From positions 71,769 through 135,768 of the forward strand of contig CBCTHE010000011.1 in the NCBI GenBank assembly GCA_965146665.1: a stretch of DNA of 64,000 bases, read 5' to 3'. Shown piece by piece: positions 16,912 to 26,126 of this stretch. Within the stretch, counting starts at the first letter, position 1. Each line of letters starts with the position of its first letter. The notes beneath the pieces are model-generated. The model did no database searches and was not told the DNA's origin. It worked only from the letters and a program-made list of their open reading frames with translations. The position numbers were made by a program, and so were the translations under genes. The DNA is from Ructibacterium sp965146665. GTDB taxonomy: Bacteria > Bacillota > Clostridia > Monoglobales > Monoglobaceae.

Positions 16912-17439
16912 TCCGGCAGGACGCAGGTTACGCAGATCGGCTGCCCGCGTCCGCGCCGCAACTTTTTCTAGACTGCCGCGCATGTCAAAAAAGTCCAGAT
17001 AAAGCGAATGATATATATCGTATCAAGGTTTTATGCGTATATGTTTTCCATACACCGCATCCTGTACCGCGTAGGGGCGAAAAACGAATCGCCCCTACAA
17101 TCTAACCTGTCCGTTCGGAATTAAAAAGAGAACCTGGGCTCCACGGAAACTTGTCTCCGGCAAAATAAACCGTATTCTTTGCATCTCTGCTTCTTCGACT
17201 CGCTGAGACTGCCGCGCATCTGCGCGGCAGTCCTATTTTATCTTCTCAATTCGATTCCAGACAGGCTGATTTTAAGCGCTGTCTCTCCGGGCCTGCATTC
17301 CACCTGCAGGCCGGCAGCTGACTTTCTTCAAAAAAATTCCTTTTAATCTGCATAAAACCTGGATGCTGAGGCAAAATAATCTTAGCGGGCGAAGTCACCA
17401 CACTATACCAGTCATTCGTCCGGAAAGGAAGGTATTACT
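16912..17439 (+). other. 528-base gap with hairpins, no gene seen
   Basis: No reading frame with a credible ribosome site was found. It holds a small palindromic repeat (17071-17098) and a strong hairpin GACTGCCGCGC/GCGCGGCAGTC (17207-17232) followed by CTATTTTATC, which could end transcription from the left. An unpaired copy of the same half-site sequence lies near 16970. The coat-gene promoter must be in the last 150 bases, but no clear sporulation sigma site could be fixed. Confidence 0.5.
17071..17098. repeat. REP-like palindrome
   Basis: GTAGGGGCGA, an eight-base centre and TCGCCCCTAC. Closely similar GTAGGGGCGA palindromes are common between genes in many Clostridia, where they occur in multiple copies. 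Only one copy is seen in this window. Confidence 0.55.
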
Positions 17440-17613
17440 ATGAGTCCAAAAGAATTAGCCTATGTGGAAGACGCGCTGGGACATGAGTCCTTCATGAAAT
17501 CCAAGTGCTCCGACACCATCCAGAATCTGAGCGACAGCGACCTGAAACAGTTTGTTCAGCAGATGACCGACAAGCACAAACAGCTTTTCAATCAATTCTA
17601 CAATCTGATCTGA
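17440..17613 (+). CDS. Short spore-coat-type protein (CotF-like, N-terminal half)
   Basis: A 57-residue protein starting at 17440 behind GGAAAGGAAGG. It is a single amphipathic helical pair (ELAYVEDALGHESFMKSKC, LKQFVQQMTDKHKQLFNQF) resembling the first half of the CotF-type coat domain (PF07875). It lies 31 bases before a second CotF-like gene of 82 residues, and together they cover the usual four-helix domain. Paired short coat genes of this kind are common in Clostridia. Expression late in the mother cell is inferred. Confidence 0.65.
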   Translation: MSPKELAYVEDALGHESFMKSKCSDTIQNLSDSDLKQFVQQMTDKHKQLFNQFYNLI

Positions 17614-17644
17614 CCGGAATCCCCGGAGAAAGGAAGCAAACACT

Positions 17645-17893
17645 ATGGATGAAAAATGTATCATGGAAGACCTTTTGAACGTAACCAAGGGCACCTGCGA
17701 CCTGTACATGCACGGCGCAATCGAGTCCTCGACCGAAACCGTACACACTGCCTTTAACACCGCTCTGAACGAGGCTCTGCAAATGCAGAACGAGATCTAT
17801 ACCAAGATGGCCGGCAAGGGCTGGTACCCGACCCAGCAGGCAGAGCAGCAGAAAATTGAACAGGTAAAGCAAAAGTTCGCCGCCCAGGCATAG
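17645..17893 (+). CDS. Spore coat protein, CotF-like
   Basis: An 82-residue helical protein (LLNVTKGTCDLYMHGAIESS, ALNEALQMQNEIYTKMAGKGWY) ending in a Gln/Lys-rich tail. The WY near the end and the M-x-x-K-G-WY pattern are typical of CotF-family proteins (PF07875). It follows the 57-residue partner gene in a two-gene unit closed by a strong terminator. Its likely place is the spore coat or spore surface; the function is structural. Confidence 0.8.
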   Translation: MDEKCIMEDLLNVTKGTCDLYMHGAIESSTETVHTAFNTALNEALQMQNEIYTKMAGKGWYPTQQAEQQKIEQVKQKFAAQA

Positions 17894-17897
17894 CGAA

Positions 17898-17941
17898 CAA
17901 AAGGGCCTGCCCGCTGTATCCCAGCGGACAGGCTCTTTTTG
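17898..17941. terminator. Bidirectional terminator
   Basis: AGGGCCTGCCCGCTG with a near-perfect complement and a TATCC-type loop, then CTTTTTG. It lies between the coat genes and the convergent ABC exporter operon. Confidence 0.8.
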
Positions 17942-17965
17942 ATTCTATGGGGCCGTCACAGGCCG

Positions 17966-19750
17966 TTACACCTCCTGGGCCTGAAACTGGGAGTTGTACA
18001 GGTTCTCATAGAACCCATGACGCTCCATCAGCTCCTCGTGGTTCCCCTGCTCCACAATATCGCCGTCACGGATCACCAAAATCAGGTCCGCGCTGCGGAT
18101 GGTGGACAGACGATGGGCGATCACAAAGCTGGTTCTGCCCTTCATGACCCGCCGCATGGCCTCCTGCAGGATCCGCTCCAGCCGGGTGTCCACCGAGGAG
18201 GTGGCCTCGTCCAGAATCAGAATCGGAGGATCCTTGAGCACAGCCCGGGCAATGGTCAGAAGCTGTTTTTCGCCCTGTGAGATGTTGCTCCCTTCCTCGT
18301 TGATCCGGGTGTCATAGCCCTCCGGCAGGGTGCGGATGAAGTGATGGACATTGGCGGTCTTAGCCGCGGCGATCACCTCGTCCCGGCGGGCGCCGAGCCT
18401 GCCGTACTGGATGTTTTCAAAGATGGTGCCGGAAAAGAGCCAGGTATCCTGAAGCACCATGCCGAACACGGACCGGAGATCCTCCCGGCGCATCTCCCGG
18501 ATATCCACCCCGTCCACCGAGATGCTGCCGCCGTTCACATCATAGAACCGGAGCAGAAGATTGATGAGGGTGGTCTTGCCCGCGCCGGTGGGACCCACAA
18601 TGGCCACCATCTGCCCGCGCCGGATATCCACATTCAGGTCCCGAATAACAGCCTTGTCCGTATAGCCGAAGCGGACATGGGAGAAGTCCACCTCCCCCCT
18701 GACTGTACCCAGCTCTGCGGCCGGATCAGCCTCCGGCACCTCCTCCGGCTCACGCAGGATCTCGCTGACCCGTTCCATGGCCGCAAAGGCGGATTGGATC
18801 TGAGCAGAGAGCTGTGAGATCTGTGACAGGGGATCATTGATCTGCCAGATATACCGGATGAACGCCTGGAGCTCGCCAATGGCAATGGTTCCGCTGATAC
18901 AGAACAGCGCGCCGGTCACAGCCACCGCGCCGATGGTCAGATAGGTCACCAGGGAGACCAGCGGCGAGATCAGGGAGGACATGAACTGCGCCTTGAAGGA
19001 ATGCGCCCGCAGGGTATGGTTGATCTGCCGGAACTCCGCCCCGGCCTTTGCCTGCTTGTTATAGAGCAGAATTTCATTAAAGCCGGTGTACATCTCCGTA
19101 ATGGTCCCGTTCAGCTCTCCCACAGCATCCTGCTGGGCCTTGAACTGCCGCTGGCTCCGGCGGATGACCAGCCGGGTAATCAGCAGGCTCAGAGGGATAA
19201 TCAGCAGAGCCATGCATGCCATGGCCGGCTGGATCAGGAACATCATGGCAATGGCCATGACCAGGGTCAGGGCACCGCTGATCATCTGGACAAAGGTTTG
19301 CTGCAGGGCGTTGGAGATGGTGTCCACATCATTGGTGACCCGGCTGAGCACATCCCCGTAAGGATGGGAGTCGAAATACCGCACCGGGAGCCTGTGGATC
19401 TTATCCTGAACTGCGCCCCGCATATCGTGCATGGCGTTCTGAATGGAATTGGTCAGCCATACCACGCCAAAAGCCTGGGAGAGCATTTTCACAGCGTAGA
19501 TGCAGGCGAGAGCAATCATGATGCGGATGATGATGTCAAAACGCACACCCGCGCCCGGCACCTTGTTCAGAATTCCCGCGGCATCCTCGGCCAGCTGGGT
19601 GGTGATCATCCCCTCCACCGTGGGGGCCAGCACAATGGTAACCACCATGATGACCACCATCAGCACAGCGCCCAGAAAGCCCCAGCGGTATGGGGCGATA
19701 AAAGGCCGGATGAGTGCGAGGTTTTGTTTCAGTTTCTCAAAATGCTTCAT
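17966..19750 (-). CDS. ABC exporter half-transporter, catalytic-site Walker B partner
   Basis: A 594-residue half-transporter: six membrane helices (about 20-310) then an ATPase domain with Walker A GPTGAGKTTL (near 385), signature ISQGEKQ (near 493) and Walker B ILILDEATSS with the catalytic Glu (near 512). The signature departs from SGGQ. Its start overlaps the stop of the upstream ABC gene by four bases (ATGA), so the two are co-translated. The pair resembles heterodimeric multidrug exporters such as BmrC/BmrD, in which one of the two ATP sites is inactive. Control by the divergent MerR protein is inferred from the shared promoter. Confidence 0.92.
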   Translation of the reverse strand: MKHFEKLKQNLALIRPFIAPYRWGFLGAVLMVVIMVVTIVLAPTVEGMITTQLAEDAAGILNKVPGAGVRFDIIIRIMIALACIYAVKMLSQAFGVVWLTNSIQNAMHDMRGAVQDKIHRLPVRYFDSHPYGDVLSRVTNDVDTISNALQQTFVQMISGALTLVMAIAMMFLIQPAMACMALLIIPLSLLITRLVIRRSQRQFKAQQDAVGELNGTITEMYTGFNEILLYNKQAKAGAEFRQINHTLRAHSFKAQFMSSLISPLVSLVTYLTIGAVAVTGALFCISGTIAIGELQAFIRYIWQINDPLSQISQLSAQIQSAFAAMERVSEILREPEEVPEADPAAELGTVRGEVDFSHVRFGYTDKAVIRDLNVDIRRGQMVAIVGPTGAGKTTLINLLLRFYDVNGGSISVDGVDIREMRREDLRSVFGMVLQDTWLFSGTIFENIQYGRLGARRDEVIAAAKTANVHHFIRTLPEGYDTRINEEGSNISQGEKQLLTIARAVLKDPPILILDEATSSVDTRLERILQEAMRRVMKGRTSFVIAHRLSTIRSADLILVIRDGDIVEQGNHEELMERHGFYENLYNSQFQAQEV

Positions 19751-21477
19751 ATCATCAGCTCCTTTTCACTGAGCTGGGAGGCGGCGATCTCACGGTAGAT
19801 GGGACAGTCCGAAAGAAGCTCCCGGTGGGTTCCCATACCCACCACCTCTCCCTCGTTGAGCACAACGATCCGATCCGCGTCCATGATGCTGGACACCCGC
19901 TGGGCCACCACCATGACGACGGCCTCCTGTGTCACACTTTTCAGCGCCCGCCGGAGCTGGGCGTCGGTCTTGAAATCCAGGGCGGAAAACGAATCGTCAA
20001 ATACATAGATGTCCGGTTTTCTCACCAGCGCCCGGGCAATGGACAGCCGCTGTTTCTGGCCGCCGGAAATATTGGTGGCGTTTTCTGTGATCTGCTCCTC
20101 AAAGCCCGCCGGCTTTTCCGTGATAAACTCATAGGCCTGCGCGGTCTTTGCCGCCTGAACCACCTCCTCCATGGAGGCGTCCTCTTTGCCGAACCGGATG
20201 TTGTCCGCAATGGTCCCGCTGAACAGCATGGCCTTCTGCGGAATAAAGCCAATGGCATCCCGGAGGGAATACAGGTCATATTCCCGCAGATCCCGGCCGT
20301 TGATCCGCACGGCGCCTGCGCTCACGTCATAAAACCTGGGCAGGAGGCTGACCAGCGTGCTCTTTCCGGAGCCGGTGCTCCCAATGAAGGCAATGGTCTC
20401 ACCTTTTTTCACCTCAAAGGAGATGTCCCGGAGAACCGCCTCCTCACCGCCGGGGTAGACAAAGGTCACATGGTCAAAGGCCACGGATTCCACCCCGTTC
20501 TCCAGAGGGATGGCCCCCGGCGCGCTGACAATGTCCGGCTCGGTTTTAAGCAGTTCGCGGATTCGGTTCGCGCTGACCTCCGCCTTTGGGTACATCATGA
20601 ACACCGTACAGAACAGCATCATCGAAAACATGGCGTGAAACAGATAGTCCATAAAGGCCACCAGCTTCCCCACCTGAAGCTGCTGCGCGCCGATCATCAC
20701 GCTCGCCACCCAGAAAATTCCCAGAGCCGCCAGGTTCATCAGAAAGAAAAAGGTGGGCTGGGTCAGGGTCATGAGTTTGAAGATCCGCTTGGAATACTTC
20801 ATATAGGTATTGTTTCCCTGGTTGAACCGCTCCTGTTCATAGCGGTCGTTGTTAAAGGCCCGGATAACCCGGATCCCGTTCAGGTTTTCCCGTGATATAC
20901 GGTTCAGCAGATCCAGGGACGCCTGCTGGTTCTCGCTGATTGGCTTTGACTTCTTTGCCACAAAGATCACGCCCAGAACGATCACGGGAATGGTGGACGC
21001 TATGACCAGCGAAAGCTCCAATGAGGTACGCAGTGTCATGGCAAAGCTGACCACGATCATAACCGGAGTCATAAGCGCCGTCCGGAGCAGGACGTTCAGG
21101 AACAGCTGAATCTGAAAGGCATCGTTGTTGGTCCGGGTAATCATGGACGAAACGCCGAATTGGTTGAACTCCCTGTGGGAGAACGACTGGGCCTTGTCAA
21201 ACACATCATCCCGGATATCCGAGGTGACCGAGGACGAGATCCGGGCACAGCAGTAGCCCAGCAGAACAGTCCCCAGGACACCGGCCACAGAAATGACCGC
21301 GATCACGCCGCCCTGGCGCCAGATGTAGCCGGTATCTCCCATATTCACCCCATTATCTATCATCTGGGCCACAATGGTCGGAATCCCCAGCTCCACCAGC
21401 GCAAATCCAAAGACCGAAATCACGTTCAGCAGGAACAGCTTTTTGTAGTTTTTCAAGTAGTGCAGTATCAAACGCAA
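19747..21477 (-). CDS. ABC exporter half-transporter with degenerate Walker B
   Basis: A 576-residue half-transporter: six membrane helices (about 15-300), Walker A GSTGSGKSTL (near 368), a canonical signature ISGGQKQRLSIARAL (near 471) and Walker B VFDDSFSALD (near 491). In the Walker B an Asp stands where the catalytic Glu should be. This is the non-hydrolysing partner of a heterodimer whose mate is the next gene. It is first in the operon, directly behind a promoter with a 19-base spacer that carries a MerR palindrome. The likely role is export of drugs or amphipathic toxins. Confidence 0.92.
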   Translation of the reverse strand: MRLILHYLKNYKKLFLLNVISVFGFALVELGIPTIVAQMIDNGVNMGDTGYIWRQGGVIAVISVAGVLGTVLLGYCCARISSSVTSDIRDDVFDKAQSFSHREFNQFGVSSMITRTNNDAFQIQLFLNVLLRTALMTPVMIVVSFAMTLRTSLELSLVIASTIPVIVLGVIFVAKKSKPISENQQASLDLLNRISRENLNGIRVIRAFNNDRYEQERFNQGNNTYMKYSKRIFKLMTLTQPTFFFLMNLAALGIFWVASVMIGAQQLQVGKLVAFMDYLFHAMFSMMLFCTVFMMYPKAEVSANRIRELLKTEPDIVSAPGAIPLENGVESVAFDHVTFVYPGGEEAVLRDISFEVKKGETIAFIGSTGSGKSTLVSLLPRFYDVSAGAVRINGRDLREYDLYSLRDAIGFIPQKAMLFSGTIADNIRFGKEDASMEEVVQAAKTAQAYEFITEKPAGFEEQITENATNISGGQKQRLSIARALVRKPDIYVFDDSFSALDFKTDAQLRRALKSVTQEAVVMVVAQRVSSIMDADRIVVLNEGEVVGMGTHRELLSDCPIYREIAASQLSEKELMI

Positions 21478-21548
21478 TGCAACCGCCTCCTTTTTTTAAT
21501 ATCCTTGCGGAACCGCCCCGGAAAAACCCGGCCGGCACAGCGGCCCGC

Positions 21549-21577
21549 TTGACAAATCGGCAAGGTTCCACTAGTAT
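21549..21577 (+). promoter_or_regulatory. Promoter for the merR-type gene
   Basis: TTGACA (21549-21554), a 17-base spacer and TAGTAT (21572-21577). Its -10 box overlaps the -10 of the divergent exporter promoter, so a regulator bound at the exporter operator could also control its own gene. Confidence 0.6.
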
Positions 21578-21603
21578 AGGGTATAAGGTAACCTTATAGT
21601 CAA
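21573..21603 (-). promoter_or_regulatory. MerR-type exporter promoter with 19-bp spacer and operator palindrome
   Basis: On the minus strand TTGACT (21598-21603) and TATACT (21573-21578) are separated by 19 bases. The spacer side carries the perfect odd palindrome TATAAGGTAACCTTATA (21582-21598). Overlong 19-bp spacers with a central palindrome are the hallmark of promoters activated by MerR-family proteins, which twist the DNA to realign the two boxes. Confidence 0.85.
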
Positions 21604-21618
21604 GAGGAGATTGAAAAA

Positions 21619-22425
21619 ATGAAGGAAAAATATTTCACAACCGGAGAATTCGCTAAAATATGTCACGTGGAGAAACACGTCTTGTTTCATTATGACGAAA
21701 TCGGACTGTTCAAACCAGCTGTTGTCAAAGAAAACGGCTATCGGTATTATTCCTATCACCAATACGATACCTTTGCCGTAATCCGAACCCTCAAACGCCT
21801 TGGCACCTCGCTCAGGGACATCAAGATCTATCTGGAGCAGCGGGATCCCTGCCGGTTTCTGGAGCTGCTGGAGGAAAAACAGGCCAATCTGGAACAGGAG
21901 ATCCGGGATCTGGAGAATACCAGGGAAATGATCCGGGGCCTGCGCTTTTATACCCAACAGGCATTGGAGAGCACAGACGCGGTGACCGCCGTCACCCTGC
22001 CGCCGGAATACCATCTCCGCTCTGATCTGATGGAGGATGCCACAGACCGGAGCTTTGCCATGTTTATGGAGGCGTACATCCGTTTCTCCAATGAGAATCA
22101 TGTCAGCATACAGGAATCCGTGGGCAATGTAATCTCTGTGGAAAAGATCCGGCAGCAGGACTATCTGAACTACGCCTACCTCTATATGCGGGTCAGGGAA
22201 CCGGTGCCTGGAAAGACCTATCTGCGGCCGGGGGGCAGGTATCTCTGTGCCTTTCACCGGGGGCCCTATCAGACCCTGCCGGACACCTACCGCAAGCTTC
22301 TGAACCATGCCCGGCAGCATGGGATCACGCTGGGAAAATACATCTATGAGGAATATCTGGTTGCGGATATCGCACAGAAGGATGAGGACAGCTATATCAC
22401 CCGGCTTCTGGCAGAAACACTGTAA
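21619..22425 (+). CDS. MerR-family multidrug-responsive regulator (BmrR/Mta-like)
   Basis: A 268-residue regulator. Residues 1-70 form the winged helix (TTGEFAKICHVEKHVLFHYDEIGL, NGYRYYS), then a coiled-coil dimerisation helix (about 75-120) and a C-terminal GyrI-like ligand domain (about 125-268), which in BmrR binds bulky drugs. It is divergent from the heterodimeric exporter whose promoter has the MerR architecture, so drug-triggered activation of that exporter is the natural reading. GAGGAG lies ten bases before the ATG. Confidence 0.9.
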   Translation: MKEKYFTTGEFAKICHVEKHVLFHYDEIGLFKPAVVKENGYRYYSYHQYDTFAVIRTLKRLGTSLRDIKIYLEQRDPCRFLELLEEKQANLEQEIRDLENTREMIRGLRFYTQQALESTDAVTAVTLPPEYHLRSDLMEDATDRSFAMFMEAYIRFSNENHVSIQESVGNVISVEKIRQQDYLNYAYLYMRVREPVPGKTYLRPGGRYLCAFHRGPYQTLPDTYRKLLNHARQHGITLGKYIYEEYLVADIAQKDEDSYITRLLAETL

Positions 22426-22569
22426 GCCTGTTCGGGCATTCCGTCCTTCGTTCTGTTTGAAATCCTCCTCCGGACGCTTTGATCCGCACCTTCGGGAATT
22501 CCCTTCATATAATAGAGATAGCAATACTTGTGAATATCTGAAAGGAATCAAAAATGGAGGTATAAACTG

Positions 22570-23400
22570 ATGCGATATGTAAAAGCAAAGGACGGCACGC
22601 GGATTGCCGTCTACGACTATAATCCCGGCGGGAAAAAGACAGTCTTTCTGGTCCACGGCTGGCCGCTCTCCCATAAAATGTATGAATATCAAATCGAACT
22701 CCTGACCCAGTGCGGCTGCCGGGTGGTGGCTGTGGACCTGCGCGGGTTCGGCGCTTCCGACACGCCCGCCTCCGGCTATTCCTACAACACCATGGCCTCT
22801 GACCTCCATTGTGTGGTTCAGGCGCTGAACCTCTCCCGTTTTACACTGGTGGGTTTTTCCATGGGCGGCGCCATTGCCCTGCGGTATATGGGCCGCTATA
22901 AGGGCCAGGGGGTCAAACGCCTCATTCTGCTGGCCGCCGCGGCCCCCTCCTGGGTCCGCCGGCCCGGATTTCCATACGGCCTGAGCCGTGAGGCCGTGGA
23001 CAATCTGATTCAGCTGGCCCGCACCGACCGGCCCCAGCTGGCCTATCAATTCAGCCATACTCAGCTTTTTGCCTCGCCCCAGAGTGAGGCCGCAAAGGAC
23101 TGGTTTGAGGACATCGCCCTGTCCGCCTCTGGGCTCGGCACAGTGCAGGCCGCCATCTCACTGCGGGATGAGGATGTCTGCGCGGATCTGAAAGCCGTCC
23201 ATGTCCCGGCCGTTATCATACATGGGGCAAAAGACTCGGTGGTCTCAAGCGATCTGGCCCTGGCCCAGCATCAGGGAATTCCGGGCTCCAGGCTGTATAC
23301 GCTGGAAAACAGCGGCCACGGCATCACCTATGACGAGCTGGAGCGGTTCAACGCGCTCTTTCTGTGCGCGCTGGAGGAGTCCCGTTTTCCGGGCTTCTGA
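22570..23400 (+). CDS. Alpha/beta hydrolase (non-haem peroxidase/esterase-like)
   Basis: A 276-residue alpha/beta hydrolase. The oxyanion HGW(P) (LVHGWPLSHKMYE), nucleophile elbow GFSMGG (Ser about 97), acid in HGAKDSVV and terminal His in ENSGHG make a full catalytic triad. The VDLRGFGASD segment is typical of the haloperoxidase/esterase branch. There is no signal peptide, and the substrate is not predictable. GGAGG precedes the ATG. It may be co-transcribed with the MerR gene, 144 bases upstream, since no terminator is seen between them. Confidence 0.85.
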   Translation: MRYVKAKDGTRIAVYDYNPGGKKTVFLVHGWPLSHKMYEYQIELLTQCGCRVVAVDLRGFGASDTPASGYSYNTMASDLHCVVQALNLSRFTLVGFSMGGAIALRYMGRYKGQGVKRLILLAAAAPSWVRRPGFPYGLSREAVDNLIQLARTDRPQLAYQFSHTQLFASPQSEAAKDWFEDIALSASGLGTVQAAISLRDEDVCADLKAVHVPAVIIHGAKDSVVSSDLALAQHQGIPGSRLYTLENSGHGITYDELERFNALFLCALEESRFPGF

Positions 23401-23409
23401 ACATGAAAA

Positions 23410-23430
23410 AGGACAGCTTAAAGCTGTCCT
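23410..23430 (-). terminator. Minus-strand terminator behind the AraC sensor gene
   Basis: The palindrome AGGACAGCTTAAAGCTGTCCT is followed by TTTTTC on the minus strand only. It lies at one edge of the hairpin-rich element at 23431-23640, 240 bases past the AraC gene stop, and ten bases past the hydrolase stop. Confidence 0.65.
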
Positions 23431-23640
23431 GAGCGTGTCAACAAATCCCAATTTTGTGCTGCGCCGTACGGGCCGGCGACCAGTATAACAGGGCTCCCGC
23501 AAAGCGCAGCGTGGCACGCGGCGTTTTGCGGGAAATAGGAGCAGCAACAAAGCGAACGGAGCGTAGTTTGCTGCGACACGGGCTTTGCCGTGACGCCGCG
23601 GCTGAAAAGCAGCTTTTTTCGGCAGACCGACCCATTCCAA
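23431..23640. repeat. Hairpin-array intergenic element, probably repetitive
   Basis: Three stem-loops follow one another in 100 bases: CCCGCAAAGCGC/GCGTTTTGCGGG (23496-23532), GCAGCAA/TTGCTGC (23541-23574) and CACGG/CCGTG (23577-23592). The segment is markedly GC-rich against the AT-rich AraC gene beside it. Open frames across it are low-complexity and have no ribosome site, so they are taken as spurious. It looks like a dispersed palindromic element; copy number cannot be judged from one copy. Confidence 0.5.
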
Positions 23641-23670
23641 TAGAAAATGAGTATTTTAGGTGTATTTATT

Positions 23671-25926
23671 TTACTTCTTATAACTCTCCCGCCAAGCGAT
23701 CGGCGCAACGCCAAATACGCGGTTAAATGCTTTATAGAACGTTGTAATTGAATGGAATCCGACCATCTTCGCTATTTCGGACGCACTGAGTTCGGTTTGT
23801 ATCAACAGTTCCTTCGCTTTCTGCATACGCAGATTTTCAACGTATTTTCCAAATGGCAGCTCTGTTTCATCTTTCACAAGTTTAAAGACATATTTCTCTG
23901 AAATATGAAACTGCTCTGCAACCACGCCCGCACAGAGATTAGAGTCTGCATATCGCTCATCAATATACCGTATCACCGATTTACGGACAGAATCGCTGGC
24001 ATGTTTCTTTTTCTCTATGCTGAGTTCACATAATTTGATTGCTGATTCCTCCAGCGCTTCCAGCAGGCGCGCAACCGAATCACTGTCATTGTAATCTGGA
24101 ATTTCAGCACCCGGTTCATCTTTTAAGATGCGCCTGCGTGCATTGACAATCGGACTTCTGATTCTGAAAAAGGACTGCATAATTTCCTGCTCGGATGTGA
24201 AGTGATAATTCTTTATACGCCTGTTTAATCTTTGGAAAAGTGCGCGGACTGCTTCAGATTCTTCCGTAATAATCAAATCAAACAGCTGCTGTTCAAGATT
24301 GAATTCTTCCAGCAAATCACTGTCGTCAGAATGAGCGGCGGCCATGTTCACCGGCAGTTCCAACTGATCATTGATTTGCCGGATTGCCCGTCTCGCCTGA
24401 AGATAGCAGGAGTGGACATTGCTGATGTCAAAGCCGATATTGCTGATTCCAATTTCAACGGGCTGACCAAAGACACCTGTTACTTCACCCGCAAGATCCT
24501 GCATAAAGGAATATAATTTTTCACAGTTTGTCTGCTCCTCTTTCTTCATTGAAATCAGCGCGATCACTTCATCTATGCCATTGTTGATACTTATTGACCG
24601 GTCATTATGTCCTTTCAGCCGATTTTTAACATAATGAATCATTTTCCCATACTCATCTATTATACTTTCGTTTGATGCCTCCCCGTTCTCATGGACAAAA
24701 GCTACGCTTACCACACAGAAAAACTCAATTTGCTTCCCCACATATTCACGAAATTCAGCCTTCTCCTTTTCCGTATAGATCCCCTGCAAAAACATTTTTT
24801 CGATTAAACGGTTTCCCATGGAGTTTTTGATTACCGCAATTTCTTCCTCATATTGCTGGTTCTCATTGGCAAGCTCCTTTACGGAGGAATATATATATTT
24901 ATACTCATTTTTTTCACCAGCAGCGTTGGGCCTGTGACTCACAGCGGCTAAGATTTGGCGGATGCCCTGGAACTGTCTGAAACTAAGGATCAAACTAATC
25001 AGAAAGCATAGCAGAATTGCAATTACAATATATATTTGTATGATAGAAAGCACATCATTGATCTGGCCGTCAAAGACGGTTCTGTGAATCCCTTTGACAA
25101 CATTCAAATTTCCGTATTCGGTTTTTGTATGGATCAAAGTATATGGTTCCCCGTTTAGGGTATAATCCTGAATGTTTTCCCCCTCAACGCGGATCGCTTC
25201 GCCGTTGTAATTATGGTTCAGCAATATATTTCCCTTATTGTCCGTGATTTGTAAAAACTCGTTTGGGCTGTCATTCATGTTCAAAGAAGTCAAAATGGAA
25301 TCCACATTGATTGTATAAATAATTGCATAATCAATCGGCCCATATCCTTTGCTTGCCACCTTTACAATACATGTGAGTCCATTAAACTCCTCACCGTTCA
25401 AATAAGTAATGCTCTGGCTTGGTATGAACTTCATATCTCTGTCAGAATACAAGGCGGCTGTACGCAGTGTATCCGCAGTACTTGTTTCATAAGTTAAATA
25501 ATGATCGTAAACACTCCTGTAATCAGGAGAGGTCTTGGATTCTGAAATAAAAATATTGTTGTTTCGAAAGATAACTGATGCATACAAGTCCAAATCATAC
25601 AGTCTGCGCAAATCATTGACCACCTCCTGTCCTTTCGGCAAACAGAGGTAGTCGCTTAAGCTTAAACTGTCCTCAATTCGGCTGAGCCTTAAAAAATTTG
25701 CATCATTTTTGAGATAGGTGGATATTGTTGTAATCTTTTCAATTTTAGAGTTGAGGACTTCCGTGTCCTCATAGATTTTCACTGCCTCAAATTTGATTGT
25801 GTTGTTCTTTGTAACACGATACATCGTATGATAAATTGGAATTATGAGCATAATAAAAGCCGCTACGGCACACAAGTATGCGAAAAAATATTTTAAAAAT
25901 ATCTTGTACTCAAACTTTCTCCTCAT
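23671..25926 (-). CDS. Membrane-bound AraC-type sensor-regulator
   Basis: A 751-residue single-chain signal transducer. A membrane helix near residues 12-35, an extracytoplasmic sensor region (about 40-285), a second helix (about 290-312), a long cytoplasmic linker with a degenerate receiver-like/coiled region, and a C-terminal AraC double helix-turn-helix (about 650-748, ending VFGVAPIAWRE). This layout is common in Clostridia next to carbohydrate genes. The start at 25926 is chosen for GGAGG close upstream. It lies downstream of the secreted beta-helix gene on the same strand with its own promoter, so it may sense a product of that protein. Confidence 0.85.
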   Translation of the reverse strand: MRRKFEYKIFLKYFFAYLCAVAAFIMLIIPIYHTMYRVTKNNTIKFEAVKIYEDTEVLNSKIEKITTISTYLKNDANFLRLSRIEDSLSLSDYLCLPKGQEVVNDLRRLYDLDLYASVIFRNNNIFISESKTSPDYRSVYDHYLTYETSTADTLRTAALYSDRDMKFIPSQSITYLNGEEFNGLTCIVKVASKGYGPIDYAIIYTINVDSILTSLNMNDSPNEFLQITDNKGNILLNHNYNGEAIRVEGENIQDYTLNGEPYTLIHTKTEYGNLNVVKGIHRTVFDGQINDVLSIIQIYIVIAILLCFLISLILSFRQFQGIRQILAAVSHRPNAAGEKNEYKYIYSSVKELANENQQYEEEIAVIKNSMGNRLIEKMFLQGIYTEKEKAEFREYVGKQIEFFCVVSVAFVHENGEASNESIIDEYGKMIHYVKNRLKGHNDRSISINNGIDEVIALISMKKEEQTNCEKLYSFMQDLAGEVTGVFGQPVEIGISNIGFDISNVHSCYLQARRAIRQINDQLELPVNMAAAHSDDSDLLEEFNLEQQLFDLIITEESEAVRALFQRLNRRIKNYHFTSEQEIMQSFFRIRSPIVNARRRILKDEPGAEIPDYNDSDSVARLLEALEESAIKLCELSIEKKKHASDSVRKSVIRYIDERYADSNLCAGVVAEQFHISEKYVFKLVKDETELPFGKYVENLRMQKAKELLIQTELSASEIAKMVGFHSITTFYKAFNRVFGVAPIAWRESYKK

Positions 25927-25983
25927 TTTGCCCTCCAGAGATAAAACCATAGTCCTCTTTTTTCGAATATTTTTATGTAATTA

Positions 25984-26013
25984 TTATATCATAATCCATG
26001 GTATTTGTCCAAT
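25984..26013 (-). promoter_or_regulatory. Promoter for the AraC sensor gene
   Basis: On the minus strand TTGGAC (26008-26013), an 18-base spacer and TATAAT (25984-25989), about 58 bases before the start. Confidence 0.6.
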
Positions 26014-26126
26014 TCATACGTGTGATGCCTTATGTTTACCAATGTTTTTACAAATCAAGGAGACATGTTCCGCTTTATTTCCGCATACAAAAATTCCCCC
26101 ACTATATCCGCAAGGGATATGATCAA

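Noticed and set aside
23418..23714. Open frames across the hairpin element near 23.5 kb
   Set aside because: Low-complexity Arg/Ala/Ser translations through stem-loops, no ribosome site; treated as a non-coding repeat.
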